DNA of 64,000 nt from positions 124,001 to 188,000 of the forward strand of contig JAIXMO010000039.1 in NCBI GenBank assembly GCA_025677825.1, written 5' to 3'. Positions within the stretch are counted from its first letter, which is position 1. Each line of letters starts with the position of its first letter. This document shows positions 1-11,874 of this stretch, one piece after another. Below the pieces are notes generated by a model. The model had not been told where the DNA came from and ran no database searches. It saw only the letters and a list, made by a program, of their open reading frames with translations. The DNA is from Helicostylum pulchrum. Lineage: Eukaryota > Mucoromycota > Mucoromycetes > Mucorales > Mucoraceae. A program made the position numbers and the translations under genes.

Positions 1-436
1 GCATGATTTATAACGAGCATAAAGTTGTACGTGATACCATTTTACGACATCAGGTATATTATAGTATCCACCACAGCCGGTAAACAAGGAAACGATCATG
101 AATACAAGCCGATAATATGGTTACTTGGCGTGACTTTATATAGTAGATGCACGTATCATATGCATCACAGTAACGGTTGCCAAAGTAATGCAAATACCTT
201 TTTTTTTTTTGGGTCCAAAAAAAAGTGGTAAAATTGCTACTAAATATGGTTTGATACACACTACACTTCCCCTACTCCATTACACACTCCCAACGCATAC
301 CTAGAACCAAAACCAATATCCTTTCAATACGTTACATTTTAAAAAAACTAAAGTGTGACTATGGGACGCCCTCTTAAAATAATAATAAAAACATTTTTAT
401 GTTCCCTTGTTTACACTATATTTTTATTCTTTCACC
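1..436. other. Intergenic, upstream of WDR59
   Basis: No coding signal. AT-rich sequence with T and A tracts around 200-230. Presumably holds the WDR59 promoter and leader. Short open frames on both strands have no recognisable motif. Confidence 0.6.
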
Positions 437-3400
437 ATGTCTGAAGCCAATGCAGATTTCCCCAAGAAACCAGAAATCAAACGAAGAAAGTCAGATTCCA
501 ATTTATTAAGGAATAATGATACCTTAAACCAAGCTTATGCAAATCGTAAACGTAATTCACATATGGCTCAACAAGTCAACAAGTCAATATCAATGACTTT
601 GGCTGAACGACAATTGTCTCGATTGAAAAAGGATGATGCACCACAGGAAGATACCTTTTATCGTGCTCTCGAAATCAAATTTCATCATTCTGTTGGGTCC
701 ATGAGTATTAGTCCTGCTTGTAGAGATGTCGTATTGGCTGGGTAACTATATAAAACAAAAAAGGGCAAATATGTATGTTTAAAAAAACTAATTTTTTGAT
801 GCTAGTCGACAAGGCTTAGTGGTGATCGATTTAGAAGATCCATGGTTGATCCCACGTATTTTACCTCATATGTCAAAGTGGGAAGTAGCTGATGTTCAAT
901 GGAGTCCACATATCGCTCGAGAATCTTGGGTTGCTTCAACTGTAAGATCCCCCCCTTTTTTTTATAGAAAATTCCTGCAAGATTAATCTGTTTATTTTAT
1001 TTAGTCAAACCAAAAATTACTTGTGTGGAATTTAAATTATTCTGGTTCAAGAGCTATTGAGCATGTATTTCATGCGCATGCAAGAGCTATTTCAGATATT
1101 AATTGGTCTCCACATCAACCAGATATACTAGCCACTTGTTCTGTAGACACTTATGTTCATTTATGGGATTTAAGAGAACCGCATTCAAGATCCAAGGACC
1201 AAGATGATGATAGAAAGATGAGATCAAGTTGTTCATTTACACCGTGGAATGGTAATATGGTAAAAAAAAGACGCAATTGTTTATATTATCACTAAATTCG
1301 TTTTATTAGCTGCTGCGACCCAAGTAAAGTTTAATAGAAAGAGTGAATATTTAATCGCTTCAGCGCATGATAAAGATGTCAAAATTTGGGATTTAAGAGT
1401 AAGTTTTTTTTAAAAAAAGGAAAAAAGAATAAAAGTAAACTAAAATTTGCAATCTTAAAAAAGAAAGGCGCTGTTCCAGTTACAAGCATTACAGCACATT
1501 CAAAAAAGATTTACGGAATTGATTGGAGCCGACAAAATGATCATGATATTGTAACATGTAGTTTAGATAAAGTCGTCAAGGTAAAAAAAGAAGAGAGAAA
1601 AAGAGAAATAAAGGCTCAATGGATTTTTTTGCTTCTAGTTTTGGAATATCCATACTCCAGAGAAAGAAGAAGAAGTAATTGTAACCGATACCCCAATTTG
1701 GCGTGCTAGAAACACACCGTTCGGCAACGGTGTACTTATCATGCCTCAACGCACCGACTCCAAACTAACGCTCTATAACAGATCCTGTCCCGAAACCCCC
1801 GTCCACGCCTTTGACGGTCATCAAGACACGGTAAAAGAATTTGTATGGAGATGGAAAGGAAACGCCAATGCAGATGACGGTGACGATCGAGAGTTTCAAT
1901 TAGTAACATGGTCCAAGGATCAAAACCTACGATTATGGCCTGTCTCTGAAGACATTATGCGATCCGTAAGTCACGAACCCAGTAAAACCAAGACCAAACT
2001 TTCAGCTCCTGCCTTAACCAAGCTCACGCCACATTCGTTCCAACAAGAGCCTATCGAAAAACCCGTACTGGATGTACGGTCTTCATTCTCATCTACCACA
2101 ACTCCAGTTCGCTTAACTCCATCAAGCAATACCATGACACCTTACCGATCCAACCTAGTAAACAATACAGGTACCGGGTACGAGCAAACCAACGCCTACA
2201 GAGAGCAAAAATATTCTGCCATCAACCCGCTTCTATGGATGCAAAATGTCAAGACCGTAGGCCCTACCGGAGGTGAATTACGTAGAGATGCTACCACTGC
2301 TGAAAACTCATACCAGTCCGTAGCTGAAGAAATGACTACGGTACTCAACAAGTATTTATCCGCAGGTGTAAAAACGGAAAAGGTAAATGCTTCGTCACGT
2401 ACCTGTACCATCTCGTTACATGGCCCTTGGTCAGATACGGGAGATGCCTTGTTACGTATTACCATCCGATTTAGCCCACAATACCCGGATCATAGTCCAC
2501 CTGAATTTGATATTCAAAAGAATAGTATGATATCCATCTACTACCGTGCACACATGACGCAAGATCTCAACGCGTTAGCGTCCGCTTATACATCACAAAA
2601 GAAATGGTGCCTGGAACCTTGTATTCGGTATTTATTAGGTGAGAATATGCAAGATGAGTCAGAGTATGGGCTAGATAATCCAAATTCGTCTGTAGATTCC
2701 TCTACGGGATTGATGAACCAACAGTACGGGTCTGGTACCTCTGCCACTGGTTCTCCAGGCCATTGGAAGGGTGCTACCGCTATAGACTTAGGCGATTCCG
2801 ATGATGAATTAGGTCAGGGATGGGGTACTATGGGTGACGGGTACAGATTTGGTAAGCGTGAAAGTATGACAAGTGAACGTGGTATTATGGTAGACATGTC
2901 AACCAAGCAAAGCACAGATGAAAAGGTTCCGTTTCCTCGGTTATGTGGTGGTGTATTCTCTGGTAGTGGACAGCTTGTTTGCTTCTTTTCTACATTACGT
3001 GTTAGAGATACCAATCGATCCAATATAAAACCAGTAGAAAAGAGAAATGATTCTGCTCGTAGTGATAGAAGTAACGGAGAGTATTTTGAAAATAGCACAG
3101 AGAGTGAATTCTATAGGCATCCAAAGACGTACGAGCAGTTTGAAGAGTACAAGGAAATTGCTGCTATGTCGAGACAAGGAAAGAACGCTACAGTACTTGT
3201 GGGAGGAACAGGCGGTGCGTTTGGAGAATATACATATGATGATGAACAGGATGATATCGATGATGATCTGAATAATGCTGGTGGTATGGGTGCCATCTAT
3301 TACAAAACTGACGTAAGATTTTTTTTTTGCTGCTTATAAATATAAATATATTCTAATGGAAACAAATGATAGAACATTGCAATGAATGGTACGATGGGTA

Positions 3401-5143
3401 ACGGTGATAACCTTTTATACCACGGCGCTAAAACCGATCGTATCACACATAACATTATTATTGCCGACTTTTCTGATAAAATGCCTTATAGTCCTTGGTT
3501 AGCAAAAGAATACATGTAAAGCTACTTATTTTATTTATATACTCTATATACACTTTGCTAATTTTATTTTTATTTAGACTCTCTTCCAAGGACCCTGTAG
3601 CATCTTGCATTCATAACGCTAAAGTATGTCGTAAACATGGCCGACTTGATCTATATAAAATATGGTACCTGGCTGTTGAAATACTTCGAGGCTGTGTTCC
3701 CCCAGAAATTCCTGAACCAGATCGTTTAGTGACAGATGGACACCAGGTCCTGATAGAAACTTTTGATACCAAAAAAATAATTGATGAGACTTGTCACCGT
3801 GATCAACAGCTGGCTGAAGTAAAGAGTTTACTCTATCAACGTAACTTGCCCGAAATGAAGGATACGCAAGTGGATCCCAATATTATTTCAAAACCGTTAC
3901 AACGAGTAAAGTGGGGTATGCATCCATTAGGACAAAAACTAGTAGATGATTTGTAAGTTTTCTTTTTCTATAAAAAAAAAAGGGTATTAATTACTTAAAT
4001 AGGTTACAACATTTTATTGGAACTGGAGATATACAAACTGCAGCAATGCTATCTTGTACATTTCAAGTAAGACCTAATAAAGTACCATCGGCTTTATTTG
4101 GACAAAAGGTATTAACATATATATATATAAAAGGGGGCATTACATAATTTTTTTTTAAAAAAAATGTATTAACATTGTTTCCCTTTTTCTAGCCTATTCC
4201 TCTCGACAAGACTCCTGAAGGAATTGAACTAGATTACTTCTCCTTAAAGACAAATCGTAACCCAAGCCACTCGACACTTCGAGCCACGTCTGGTCCTAGT
4301 ATAGCAGAACATACAGAACGTGTTTCAGTAGCGCCCATCAGTGCATCCTATGGAACCAAAACAACGAATATGCTTTCATATCTTTGGGAATCCGACCGAC
4401 GTCTTTCACCCACGGAAAGATTAACAGATACGCCCAACGAAATCCAATCTCCCAATATGAAACGTAACTCGCGACTTAATCGATCGTGGACAAGGTCGCA
4501 CCCTAAACTTAAAATACCAAGTAATACAGCTCCTGGGGTACGGCACCATGTTGGTAGCGTAGGATCTCATTCATCCTTTTCACCCTCGCCAGTGATTGCG
4601 ACACCTACAACCCCGCTTTTTAATAAGGAGGGAAAGGTACTTACGGATGCAACAGAAATGAAACTCGAATTTACAAATATGGAACACTTTGATAGTGAAC
4701 GGTTCTTTCAATATAACCATATTCCATTAATGGATACAAAAGGAATGGCTCAACGTGATGCATTAAGGTTAGGATATGCAGATATGTTATACAGGTGGAA
4801 TTTATTAGATCAGCGTGCTGAGGTATTAAGATTCTTAAACCATCAGCCGTTCCCTGTTGATAAAGAAATAACGTCTACAAACATTCAAGTCTCTTGTTAT
4901 GCTTGTGGTACAGAACTCTCTAGTAATGATAAATACTGTATTAACTGTAGAAAGGTTCGAAAATTAATTCGATGTTGTTTCTGTCATATCTTGGTAAAAG
5001 GACTTGTAAACTTTTGTGTACATTGTGGTCATGGCGGTCATAGCAATCATATGGAAGATTGGTTTGTAACTAATCAACAAGTTTATTGTATGACTGGTTG
5101 TGGATGCAAGTGTGCATTAGAACCTCTTGATTTTACAAAGTAA
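437..5143 (+). CDS. WDR59: WDR59-like subunit of the SEA/GATOR2 complex
   Basis: Predicted to be the WDR59 (yeast Mtc5/Sea3) subunit of the vacuole-associated GATOR2/SEACAT complex that relays amino-acid status to TORC1. I place ten exons: 437-741, 806-941, 1005-1251, 1310-1398, 1464-1580, 1639-3312, 3373-3515, 3578-3952, 4003-4108 and 4193-5143. They join in frame to 1380 residues. N-terminal WD40 repeats are visible, with WD-type repeat ends such as LLVWNL, HLWDLR, KIWDLR and KFWNI. An RWD domain lies at about residues 526-632. The last ~80 residues hold a Cys/His zinc cluster (CYACG, CINC, CCFC, CVHCGHGGH, CGCKC), the RING-like end typical of this family. The start is the first ATG, in a TTCACCATG context. 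The stop is 50 bp from the convergent SET gene. Longer than human WDR59 because of Ser/Thr-rich linkers. Confidence 0.9.
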
Positions 5144-5193
5144 AATTTTATTAAATAAAAAAATAATAATCTATAAGTGTATATATGTATATT

Positions 5194-7152
5194 CTAATTT
5201 TGAGTAGTAACTTTTGAAGTCTGTTCAACTCTTTCAGCAAAGTCTTTAATTTGTCTACGCATGTCGTCAACAACAGGAGACTGATGATTTTTAAAGACTT
5301 GTTCGATCAATGGCATCCATTCCTCTGTTACAATATTTGAAATTTTAGTAATGGGTTCGATCCATTCTTGAGGCAAGGGAATTAATTCAGGTTCAGCAGG
5401 CGTAGTTTCTTCTTCTGTCACTGGTTTCACCTCTTGCTTTGGTTTGATAATAGTAGCTTCCTCCTCCCCAGTAGAATCAGAGTCAGAATCCGAATCAGAT
5501 TCGGAATCTGAACGTTCATATGTAGCGTTAGCATATTTGTTTTCAGTAGTATCCATAACTAAATCAATGACGATATGCAAGATACGCCAACCAGCAAAGA
5601 ACGCAGCCAGAGGATTACCATGCGACATAGACTCTGAGTTATTATGATGTACAATACATCCGTTAAATAATTCAACATAAGTCAAAGCTTCTTTCAATCC
5701 CATTTCGAATAAACCTAAACGATCAGCTAAACCTTTACCAAACGCCTTTGGGAACAAGTATAAATGATATGTAGCCAAAAGTGAATGAACGATACCAAAA
5801 GTCCAATGATTTCTGGGTACAGGTACTTGGTTTTCATCGGCAGGCTTTAACAAATCAAACAAGTAAGGTTCCAACATGCCCAATACACTTTGATTAATAC
5901 GGTTATTATAAATACGAGACGCAAAGCCCATCAAGACCCTTGTCACACTCTTCTCTCTATCACCAATAAACGTCGGTTCATTCAAGTTTTGACAGTTGAA
6001 GCATTTCCAGATACCTTGTCTGTTACAGTAGTTCTCTGATGTGTTACATTTCTTACACAAGACACCTCGAGCCCAATCCCAATCGATACAACTCTCACAA
6101 GTACAAGTAAAGAACTTGAACTTTTCAAGTTTTTTTCGTCGATCTTCAGCTGTGCCGCAAATCAACCCACCTACTGATAAATCGTCCTCTGGTAAATATG
6201 AGAATGAAAGTGGTTCACCGGCTTCTAAAGGTCGAATCACAGTAAAGACCATAGCGTTACTGGCAGGTTCAAATCGTAAAAATAAATTGGGTGTACACGA
6301 ATGAGGCATTTTGGATCCCCAACGTAAAAGTGTGATGGTGGGTGTGATCACTAATTCTTCTTCATCTTCTCCCCAATAAGTATCGTTTTCTGCAAACTTG
6401 GGCTTGTAGATTTCACGACGATATTTCTTATGAGAATGTGTAGGTATTTCTCTTGCTCTAGGAAGTGCAACGGTATGAGCGTTACAGTAAATCTTTAACA
6501 CAAAGTTGATTAAATCAGAAGCATCTACATGAGAATATAAGGGTTCTGTCTTTACAACTCGATGTACAACATCGCAGACAAGTTGGTATGTCTTGTGTTC
6601 AGCCCATTGGGGATCTTCTTGAGGATCGGGATAATAAAAGAAATCAAAATCATCAGACTTGAATGTTTTACGAGGTCTAATTTTTGAAAAGACATGAGTA
6701 GGGGGATGAATATCCAGGTAAGCAAGAATAGCTGCAGGTACACCAGGACAAAAATCAGAATCAGCCATAGCTTCCTCTTCCTCTTCTTCTTCGTCGGTCT
6801 CTTCTTCACTGCTATATCCACTATATGAATCATTATCATCTTCTTCAGTATCCGTCTTTCCTTGCTTTTTAAAATCATTAAAGTGTTCTACAGGTTCTTC
6901 ATGCTCACGCACAATAGCCATAAGTGACCTCCATAGTTCTTTCGAGAAATAGGGAGACTTGGTAGAACGGCAAGTGGGTTTCAAGTCATACTTGGTAAGT
7001 GGTTCTTCTATCAATACAACGTCTCCAGGGTAAAGTGCCTTTTTCGCAACGAGTGAACGGCCCTCTACTTCCAATTCTTCTACGTACACATAGCTTTTAA
7101 ACTCTTCTTTGTTAATAACCGTGGTTAAGTTATACTGATCAACACTTGTCAT
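5194..7152 (-). CDS. SET-domain protein, SMYD-like but without MYND finger
   Basis: Single-exon gene of 652 residues starting at the ATG at 7152; the frame stays open upstream only through a poly-T leader. The SET fold shows an N-terminal strand region (about 15-55), the PHSCTPN signature of the NHSCxPN type near residue 281, a hydrophobic stretch with FSYLP, and a post-SET Cys cluster (CTCESC) near 349. A further Cys pair set (CKKC, CFNC) follows at about 364-390. An acidic Asp/Glu/Ser block interrupts the N-terminal part, and a Ser-Asp repeat rich in CK2-type sites lies near the C-terminus. Known relatives methylate lysines in histone or non-histone proteins; the substrate here is unknown. 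No MYND zinc finger is seen, unlike true SMYD proteins. A 28-A tract lies 14 bp upstream of the start. Confidence 0.75.
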   Translation of the reverse strand: MTSVDQYNLTTVINKEEFKSYVYVEELEVEGRSLVAKKALYPGDVVLIEEPLTKYDLKPTCRSTKSPYFSKELWRSLMAIVREHEEPVEHFNDFKKQGKTDTEEDDNDSYSGYSSEEETDEEEEEEEAMADSDFCPGVPAAILAYLDIHPPTHVFSKIRPRKTFKSDDFDFFYYPDPQEDPQWAEHKTYQLVCDVVHRVVKTEPLYSHVDASDLINFVLKIYCNAHTVALPRAREIPTHSHKKYRREIYKPKFAENDTYWGEDEEELVITPTITLLRWGSKMPHSCTPNLFLRFEPASNAMVFTVIRPLEAGEPLSFSYLPEDDLSVGGLICGTAEDRRKKLEKFKFFTCTCESCIDWDWARGVLCKKCNTSENYCNRQGIWKCFNCQNLNEPTFIGDREKSVTRVLMGFASRIYNNRINQSVLGMLEPYLFDLLKPADENQVPVPRNHWTFGIVHSLLATYHLYLFPKAFGKGLADRLGLFEMGLKEALTYVELFNGCIVHHNNSESMSHGNPLAAFFAGWRILHIVIDLVMDTTENKYANATYERSDSESDSDSDSDSTGEEEATIIKPKQEVKPVTEEETTPAEPELIPLPQEWIEPITKISNIVTEEWMPLIEQVFKNHQSPVVDDMRRQIKDFAERVEQTSKVTTQN

Positions 7153-7161
7153 GTAGCAACG

Positions 7162-7194
<33 letters not shown>

Positions 7195-7319
7195 AAAAAA
7201 TTTTTTTTTCTTATAGGACACTTGCCTTAAAAAAACGGTGTTTTAAAGAATACGTGGCAAAGCCATTAAAAAAAAAAAAGAAATAAGAAAAGCACTCTCT
7301 TTTTATTATTCTTTATAAC

Positions 7320-7706
7320 ATGTTGACACTGGGACTTGGACAATTATTTTATGTGTTGCTTTGCTTTATTAATGCCATTGCAGTATTAAGTGAAGAAAGG
7401 TTCTTAGCTAGAAGTAATGCGAGACGAAGAAAGTTCAAGATGATGAGAAACACGTACATTAAAACTCTCTTTCTTTTTTTTTATAATAGTTGGATGGACT
7501 GCACAACCTGACGCTGGTTTCGGGAACGAACAAGCTCAAACAATTAAATATAAAATGATCAATTTAATATCAGCAGTAAGAACTTTGATGCGAAGTAAGT
7601 ATTAACGGTTCTACTCAGAATAACGAAAACTTACGTTCTTTATATCGTAGTTCCTTTGATTGCCATAAATATTATCGTTATTATCTACGAGATTATACTG
7701 GGATAG
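7320..7706 (+). CDS. YOS1: Yos1/IER3IP1-like ER-Golgi transport membrane protein
   Basis: An 84-residue, three-exon gene (7320-7413, 7490-7594, 7651-7706). The family hallmarks are clear: an N-terminal membrane segment beginning MLTLGLGQLFYVLL, then the diagnostic AVLSEERFL motif, an IGW after the first intron, and a C-terminal hydrophobic segment rich in Ile with the ending YEIILG. Yos1 works with Yip1-Yif1 in COPII vesicle budding and fusion between ER and Golgi. Length matches the family (about 80-85 residues). It is divergent from the SET gene with 167 bp between start codons and convergent with dynactin p62. Confidence 0.92.
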
Positions 7707-7816
7707 AAGATTATACCAACAATATATATTATATAAAATATCCCCCTTCTCTTTTTTTTATATTACTGTTATGTGTGTGTGTGTCTCTCTCTCTCTTTTT
7801 ATTATTACATTATAAA

Positions 7817-9715
7817 TTATTCTGCTGATCCAAGACCAATTAAGCACCAAAATGAGTAACTCTTGATTTTATCATCATCAAACTTGATAGAAGAAGTAGT
7901 CTTCTTGGATCCATCAATACTATCATCAACGTCCATATCATCAATATCCTCAGCATCTATATCACCAGAAGAAATATCCATACGATCTTCATCCGACTTG
8001 TAATTATATGTCACAAGTAAAGGAAACTAAAAATACAAATATTAGTATGATATCACAACCCTTTTACATGTATATATACCTTGAATTCCCCAGCTTGTTC
8101 AGGAATAACTTCAACAATAATACTTGTATAATTATTCCTCTTTTCATGTACACCATCAACACTATTATTCCCTGCTCCAAAATTACCATTACGTCTGTTA
8201 CTTCCCGCTGAATACATTTCATCATCATACTCGATTGTTTCATTATAAGCGCCTACAGTAAAATGAGGTGACAAGATGGTTACTTTACCACAAAACCTTG
8301 AATTTTCATCTTTTTCCTCTGTTTTTTTTCGAATTTGAGGCGTTGCCAAAGTAATGCTCATTTCTTCGTATAAAGGGTTGGTAAATTTGATGACAAGTTG
8401 CGTAGGTACATTGGCTTGAAGCGGCCAGTTCTTTCTAGGTAACTTTAAAAGTGTAATGGTGGGTATGTAGTTCATGGCAACAAGTTTAATCTTGAATCGT
8501 GTTGCTTGTGCCTTTTGTTCAGGTTTAATCAAGATATGACGACAGTTACGACATCGTTTAGATCGTTTGATAGCGAGATGAATACGTTGCGGGTGGATCT
8601 TACTACAAGTTTTAATACGTAATGATTAATATAAATAATTACATATAAAAAAAAACCTGTTTTTCTTACGATAATTCATAAGGTTGATCATAAAGTTGTG
8701 TAGATCTTTGTGCAAGCGTTGAAACTACGATATAGAGAGTTAATTTATGTTGCCAATAAAATAAAAAAAAGAAATCTCACCTCCATCTACACTACGAAGT
8801 GTGCTCATAGACTCTAATAACTTTAAATCCTCATCTGGTATCTTTACACTGGGTTCATAATCAGTAATATCATCCAATTTACCTTGCTGCATTTGTGTAT
8901 CATGATGAAAATGAGTTCCCATGTATTTACTGAACGCATTTGAACTAGAAAATGATAAGAAGCTGTTGGGTAAAGAAGGTGGTGCATTTACTCGTAGGTG
9001 CTTTTCAAAATGTTCTTTTAATTGATCAAACTCTTTTGCGTCAGGTAAAGCTTCTTCATTCTTTTGCAATTGCACTATTAAAAATACACACACATCACAT
9101 GAGTATATCAACTTTGATAAAAATCAAATGTTTTTTTTTACTTACGTGCTAAACTGGTAGGCTTTTCAAAAGTCATATCAATCTCTTGTGAACTCCAACG
9201 ACATACATTACACGCCAAGAAATAGGGTCCTGGAGCAGGTCCAGAACTTGTTACTTGTGCTTGTTCTTGAGCTGCTACAACAGATAGCGTATTTTGACAA
9301 ATAGGACATTGAAAACAATTTCTTGCACATCTAAAATAAACAAGTTTTCAGTTATACACTAAAAAAAAAATGCTGGGTGTATAGAAAAAACAAACCTGTT
9401 CTTTTCACTTTTAACACTTGCAGTTGGGACTTCAAATAAACAGTTTGGACAATAATATGAAACTATCTCATCTTGTACACAGGAAGGACATCGTATTTGA
9501 TGACAATCTTCACAAAAATAAAGACGGGAAAGTGGGTATAAGTAATTGGAAGCGTCGGTCGATAAGAGATGACGGCCTGTAACTGAAGCTGCACTTTCGG
9601 CGGTTAACGTAGGTGTGTTGTCGGTAAGTGCGTTCGGGTTCACTTCTTTACCATTTTTGGCTGAACAGGCACAATGGTAGTCTACAAAGGGTATAGGCCC
9701 TTCTATGGTCATCAT
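7817..9715 (-). CDS. DCTN4: Dynactin subunit 4 (p62)
   Basis: Six exons on the minus strand: 9396-9715, 9146-9330, 8781-9074, 8670-8724, 8080-8602 and 7817-8026. They join in frame to 528 residues. The N-terminal half carries the family's paired Cys clusters: CACS, CEDC, CPSC, CPNC, then CFQCPIC and CNVC in exon 2. Exon 5 holds RCRNCRHILIKPE, as in p62, followed by the beta-rich region with MNYIPTITLLKLP. The C-terminus is acidic. p62 sits in the dynactin pointed-end complex that links dynein to cargo and cortex. The start is the first of two adjacent ATGs; the codon before it lies in a poly-T leader (coding sense). Confidence 0.93.
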
Positions 9716-10302
9716 GGTGGTTTGATTAAAAAAAAAAAAAAAAAGAAACTCCACCGCTAAACAAAAAAAAGAGAGAGGCTCGAAAACAGGGTCACAAAGC
9801 GCGTCTTAATTTCGCAGTGGCTCTTTTTAGTTTATTTTAAAATGTACATATAACATTTATAGTAAACATACATAGTACCAATACAGAAAAAAGGTAAACA
9901 TATTGTTGTTGCTGGTGCTGCCGCTGCAAAAAAAAAGAAAAAAAAAACTATATATGGCCAATCTCCGGATAATACAGCTTAATTCTTTGTGTGTGTGTTT
10001 GATTAACAACAATGTTGTAGAGTCTGGACCAATTAAACATACTTGCTCTCCAGTCCAGTTACTGACTCCTTTTTTTTTAATCTAATATATACGTGAGTCT
10101 GTGCCATTCTTCCCTATAAGAGATAGGGTGGTGATACAAAGGTAGTAGAGTGGTGGATAACTCCTTAAACATTATTCACATATAAAATACCATTTTCTTT
10201 CTTTTTCCCTTTCCTTCTTTTTTACCCTTCTCCTCCCTCCCTTCCCCCTTTCTTCTTTTTTATTTTAAACAGTAACAATAACTACTACAATAAAAAAGAA
10301 CA
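9716..10302. other. Intergenic between divergent DCTN4 and PX-PB1 genes
   Basis: No convincing gene. Contains a 16-A run at about 9728-9743 and a CT-rich stretch at about 10195-10265 just before the PX gene, which looks like a leader or promoter region. Confidence 0.55.
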
Positions 10303-11448
10303 ATGCCAACTGCTATTTCAACAGAACATCCAATTATGGTACCTTCTTTCAGTACCAACACCCACGACATTAAATTAGCTCCTACTATTGCTAGAGCTAC
10401 AGTGGTATCATTTGAAAAACAAGCGGATCAAAAGATTTGGTACAAAATTCGCGTAGAACCATTGTCTACGAAGAAATACTTTATTTCTAGAAAGTATGAA
10501 GACTTTTCACAATTCTCTCAAAAGCTATATGACAGATTTAGTAGCCGTGCAGGTTCGCGATTACCACCCAAGATCAAGAGTCGGATTCAATTATTGCCGC
10601 TAAGTAAGCAATCGTACACACAACGTCTTCAAGAATTGAATCAATTTTTATCCATTTTATTTCAAAAGCAATCTATTGTTACAGACTCTTTTATCGTACT
10701 TGAATTCTTTCAAAGTCAAGATTTGTTTATACCAGAAGAATATGTTGCATTGGATTTTATTGGTGATCAAACGCCTACTTCTTCAAGATGGAAGCGACTT
10801 CGATGTACTTCTTTTTTAGCTAGTCGATCTCCTCCTACCGGATTATCCTCTTTATGTAGTCAAGCTGCTAATAAAATAATTCCTTCGTGGCATCGTAACA
10901 ATACAACTGCACCTCAGCCTTCAGTTTCAACCCCTGCAATTAGTAAATCGTCAAATACTATAATGACAGGTCTGCCACCACAACCACGTAAACAAGTATT
11001 AAAGAAGAGTAAATCTAGTATGGCTATTTATGAACCCCAACATCCATTGGATGAAAGTAGTACAATTGCTCCTACTACTAGTAGTAGTAGTACTATCAGT
11101 TACCATCAAGATAAGCATCAGTTAAAATCAACTATTAAAATCAAGGTTATTTATGACATTGACAATATTATTGTGATTCAAGTGCCTAGATCTATCTCTT
11201 TGGTTGATTTAAGGTCTAGAATTTCACAAAAATTTTCCGACCCAAGTATGGGAGGTACCATTCACGTCGAAAAGGAGCTAGTCTTGCTATTTAATGATAA
11301 TAGTAGCAGTTGTTGTAGCTTGGCTTCCACTGTAAAGAACGATATGATGTTACCGGCTGTACTTATTAATAAGGAGCAAGATTTAGTACAAATTATGCAT
11401 GCCAAATGGAATAGGCTAGAAAAAGTAACTTTGCGTTGCATCATGTAG
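10303..11448 (+). CDS. PX and PB1 domain scaffold protein
   Basis: Intronless, 381 residues. A PX domain spans about residues 30-145: it opens with IWYKIRVEP, has the RKYEDFSQF phosphoinositide-binding region, a proline-rich RLPPK loop, and an RLQELNQFLSILF helix. Residues about 275-380 form a PB1 domain, with TIKIKVIYD, the PRSISLVDLRSRI helix and a lysine in the first strand typical of basic (type II) PB1 surfaces. The linker is Ser/Thr-rich. The domain pair recalls Bem1/Scd2 and p40phox, but no SH3 domain is present. It may therefore bind phosphoinositide membranes and an acidic PB1 partner such as Cdc24; that role is inference. Start context is CAATG after an A-rich leader. Confidence 0.72.
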   Translation: MPTAISTEHPIMVPSFSTNTHDIKLAPTIARATVVSFEKQADQKIWYKIRVEPLSTKKYFISRKYEDFSQFSQKLYDRFSSRAGSRLPPKIKSRIQLLPLSKQSYTQRLQELNQFLSILFQKQSIVTDSFIVLEFFQSQDLFIPEEYVALDFIGDQTPTSSRWKRLRCTSFLASRSPPTGLSSLCSQAANKIIPSWHRNNTTAPQPSVSTPAISKSSNTIMTGLPPQPRKQVLKKSKSSMAIYEPQHPLDESSTIAPTTSSSSTISYHQDKHQLKSTIKIKVIYDIDNIIVIQVPRSISLVDLRSRISQKFSDPSMGGTIHVEKELVLLFNDNSSSCCSLASTVKNDMMLPAVLINKEQDLVQIMHAKWNRLEKVTLRCIM

Positions 11449-11874
11449 GCTTTTATTTTTTTTTACACACTCCTTAAATCAAATATTCACACACACTTTT
11501 TATATACACACTCACACATACAACCTTCACACACCTTTACTTTTATATACATATTTATATACGTATATGTAACCATGTTCCTTTGTTCATAGCTAAAAAA
11601 AAAAAATAATAATAATTGTTTATATACTTTTCATACCCTAAATACCAACCTTATATAAAAATGACCATTCCTTTTTGTCTATCCATTCTTTCCTATATAT
11701 AACTCTCCTTTATTTTTCTCTCATACTCACACACACACACACTCTATCTCTCTCTTTTTTTTTCTCTCTCTCTCCCTGTCTCTCTGACTCACTTCAGTCA
11801 CTTCATATCAAACATTCCAATAAAATTAATTATCCCCAAAAAAAAAACCATTTTTTTATTTAGTAGTATAGAAT
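11449..11874. other. 3' intergenic between convergent genes, CT/CA-rich
   Basis: Contains CA-rich (about 11465-11540 and 11727-11740) and CT-rich (about 11740-11790) low-complexity sequence. No gene seen. Confidence 0.5.
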
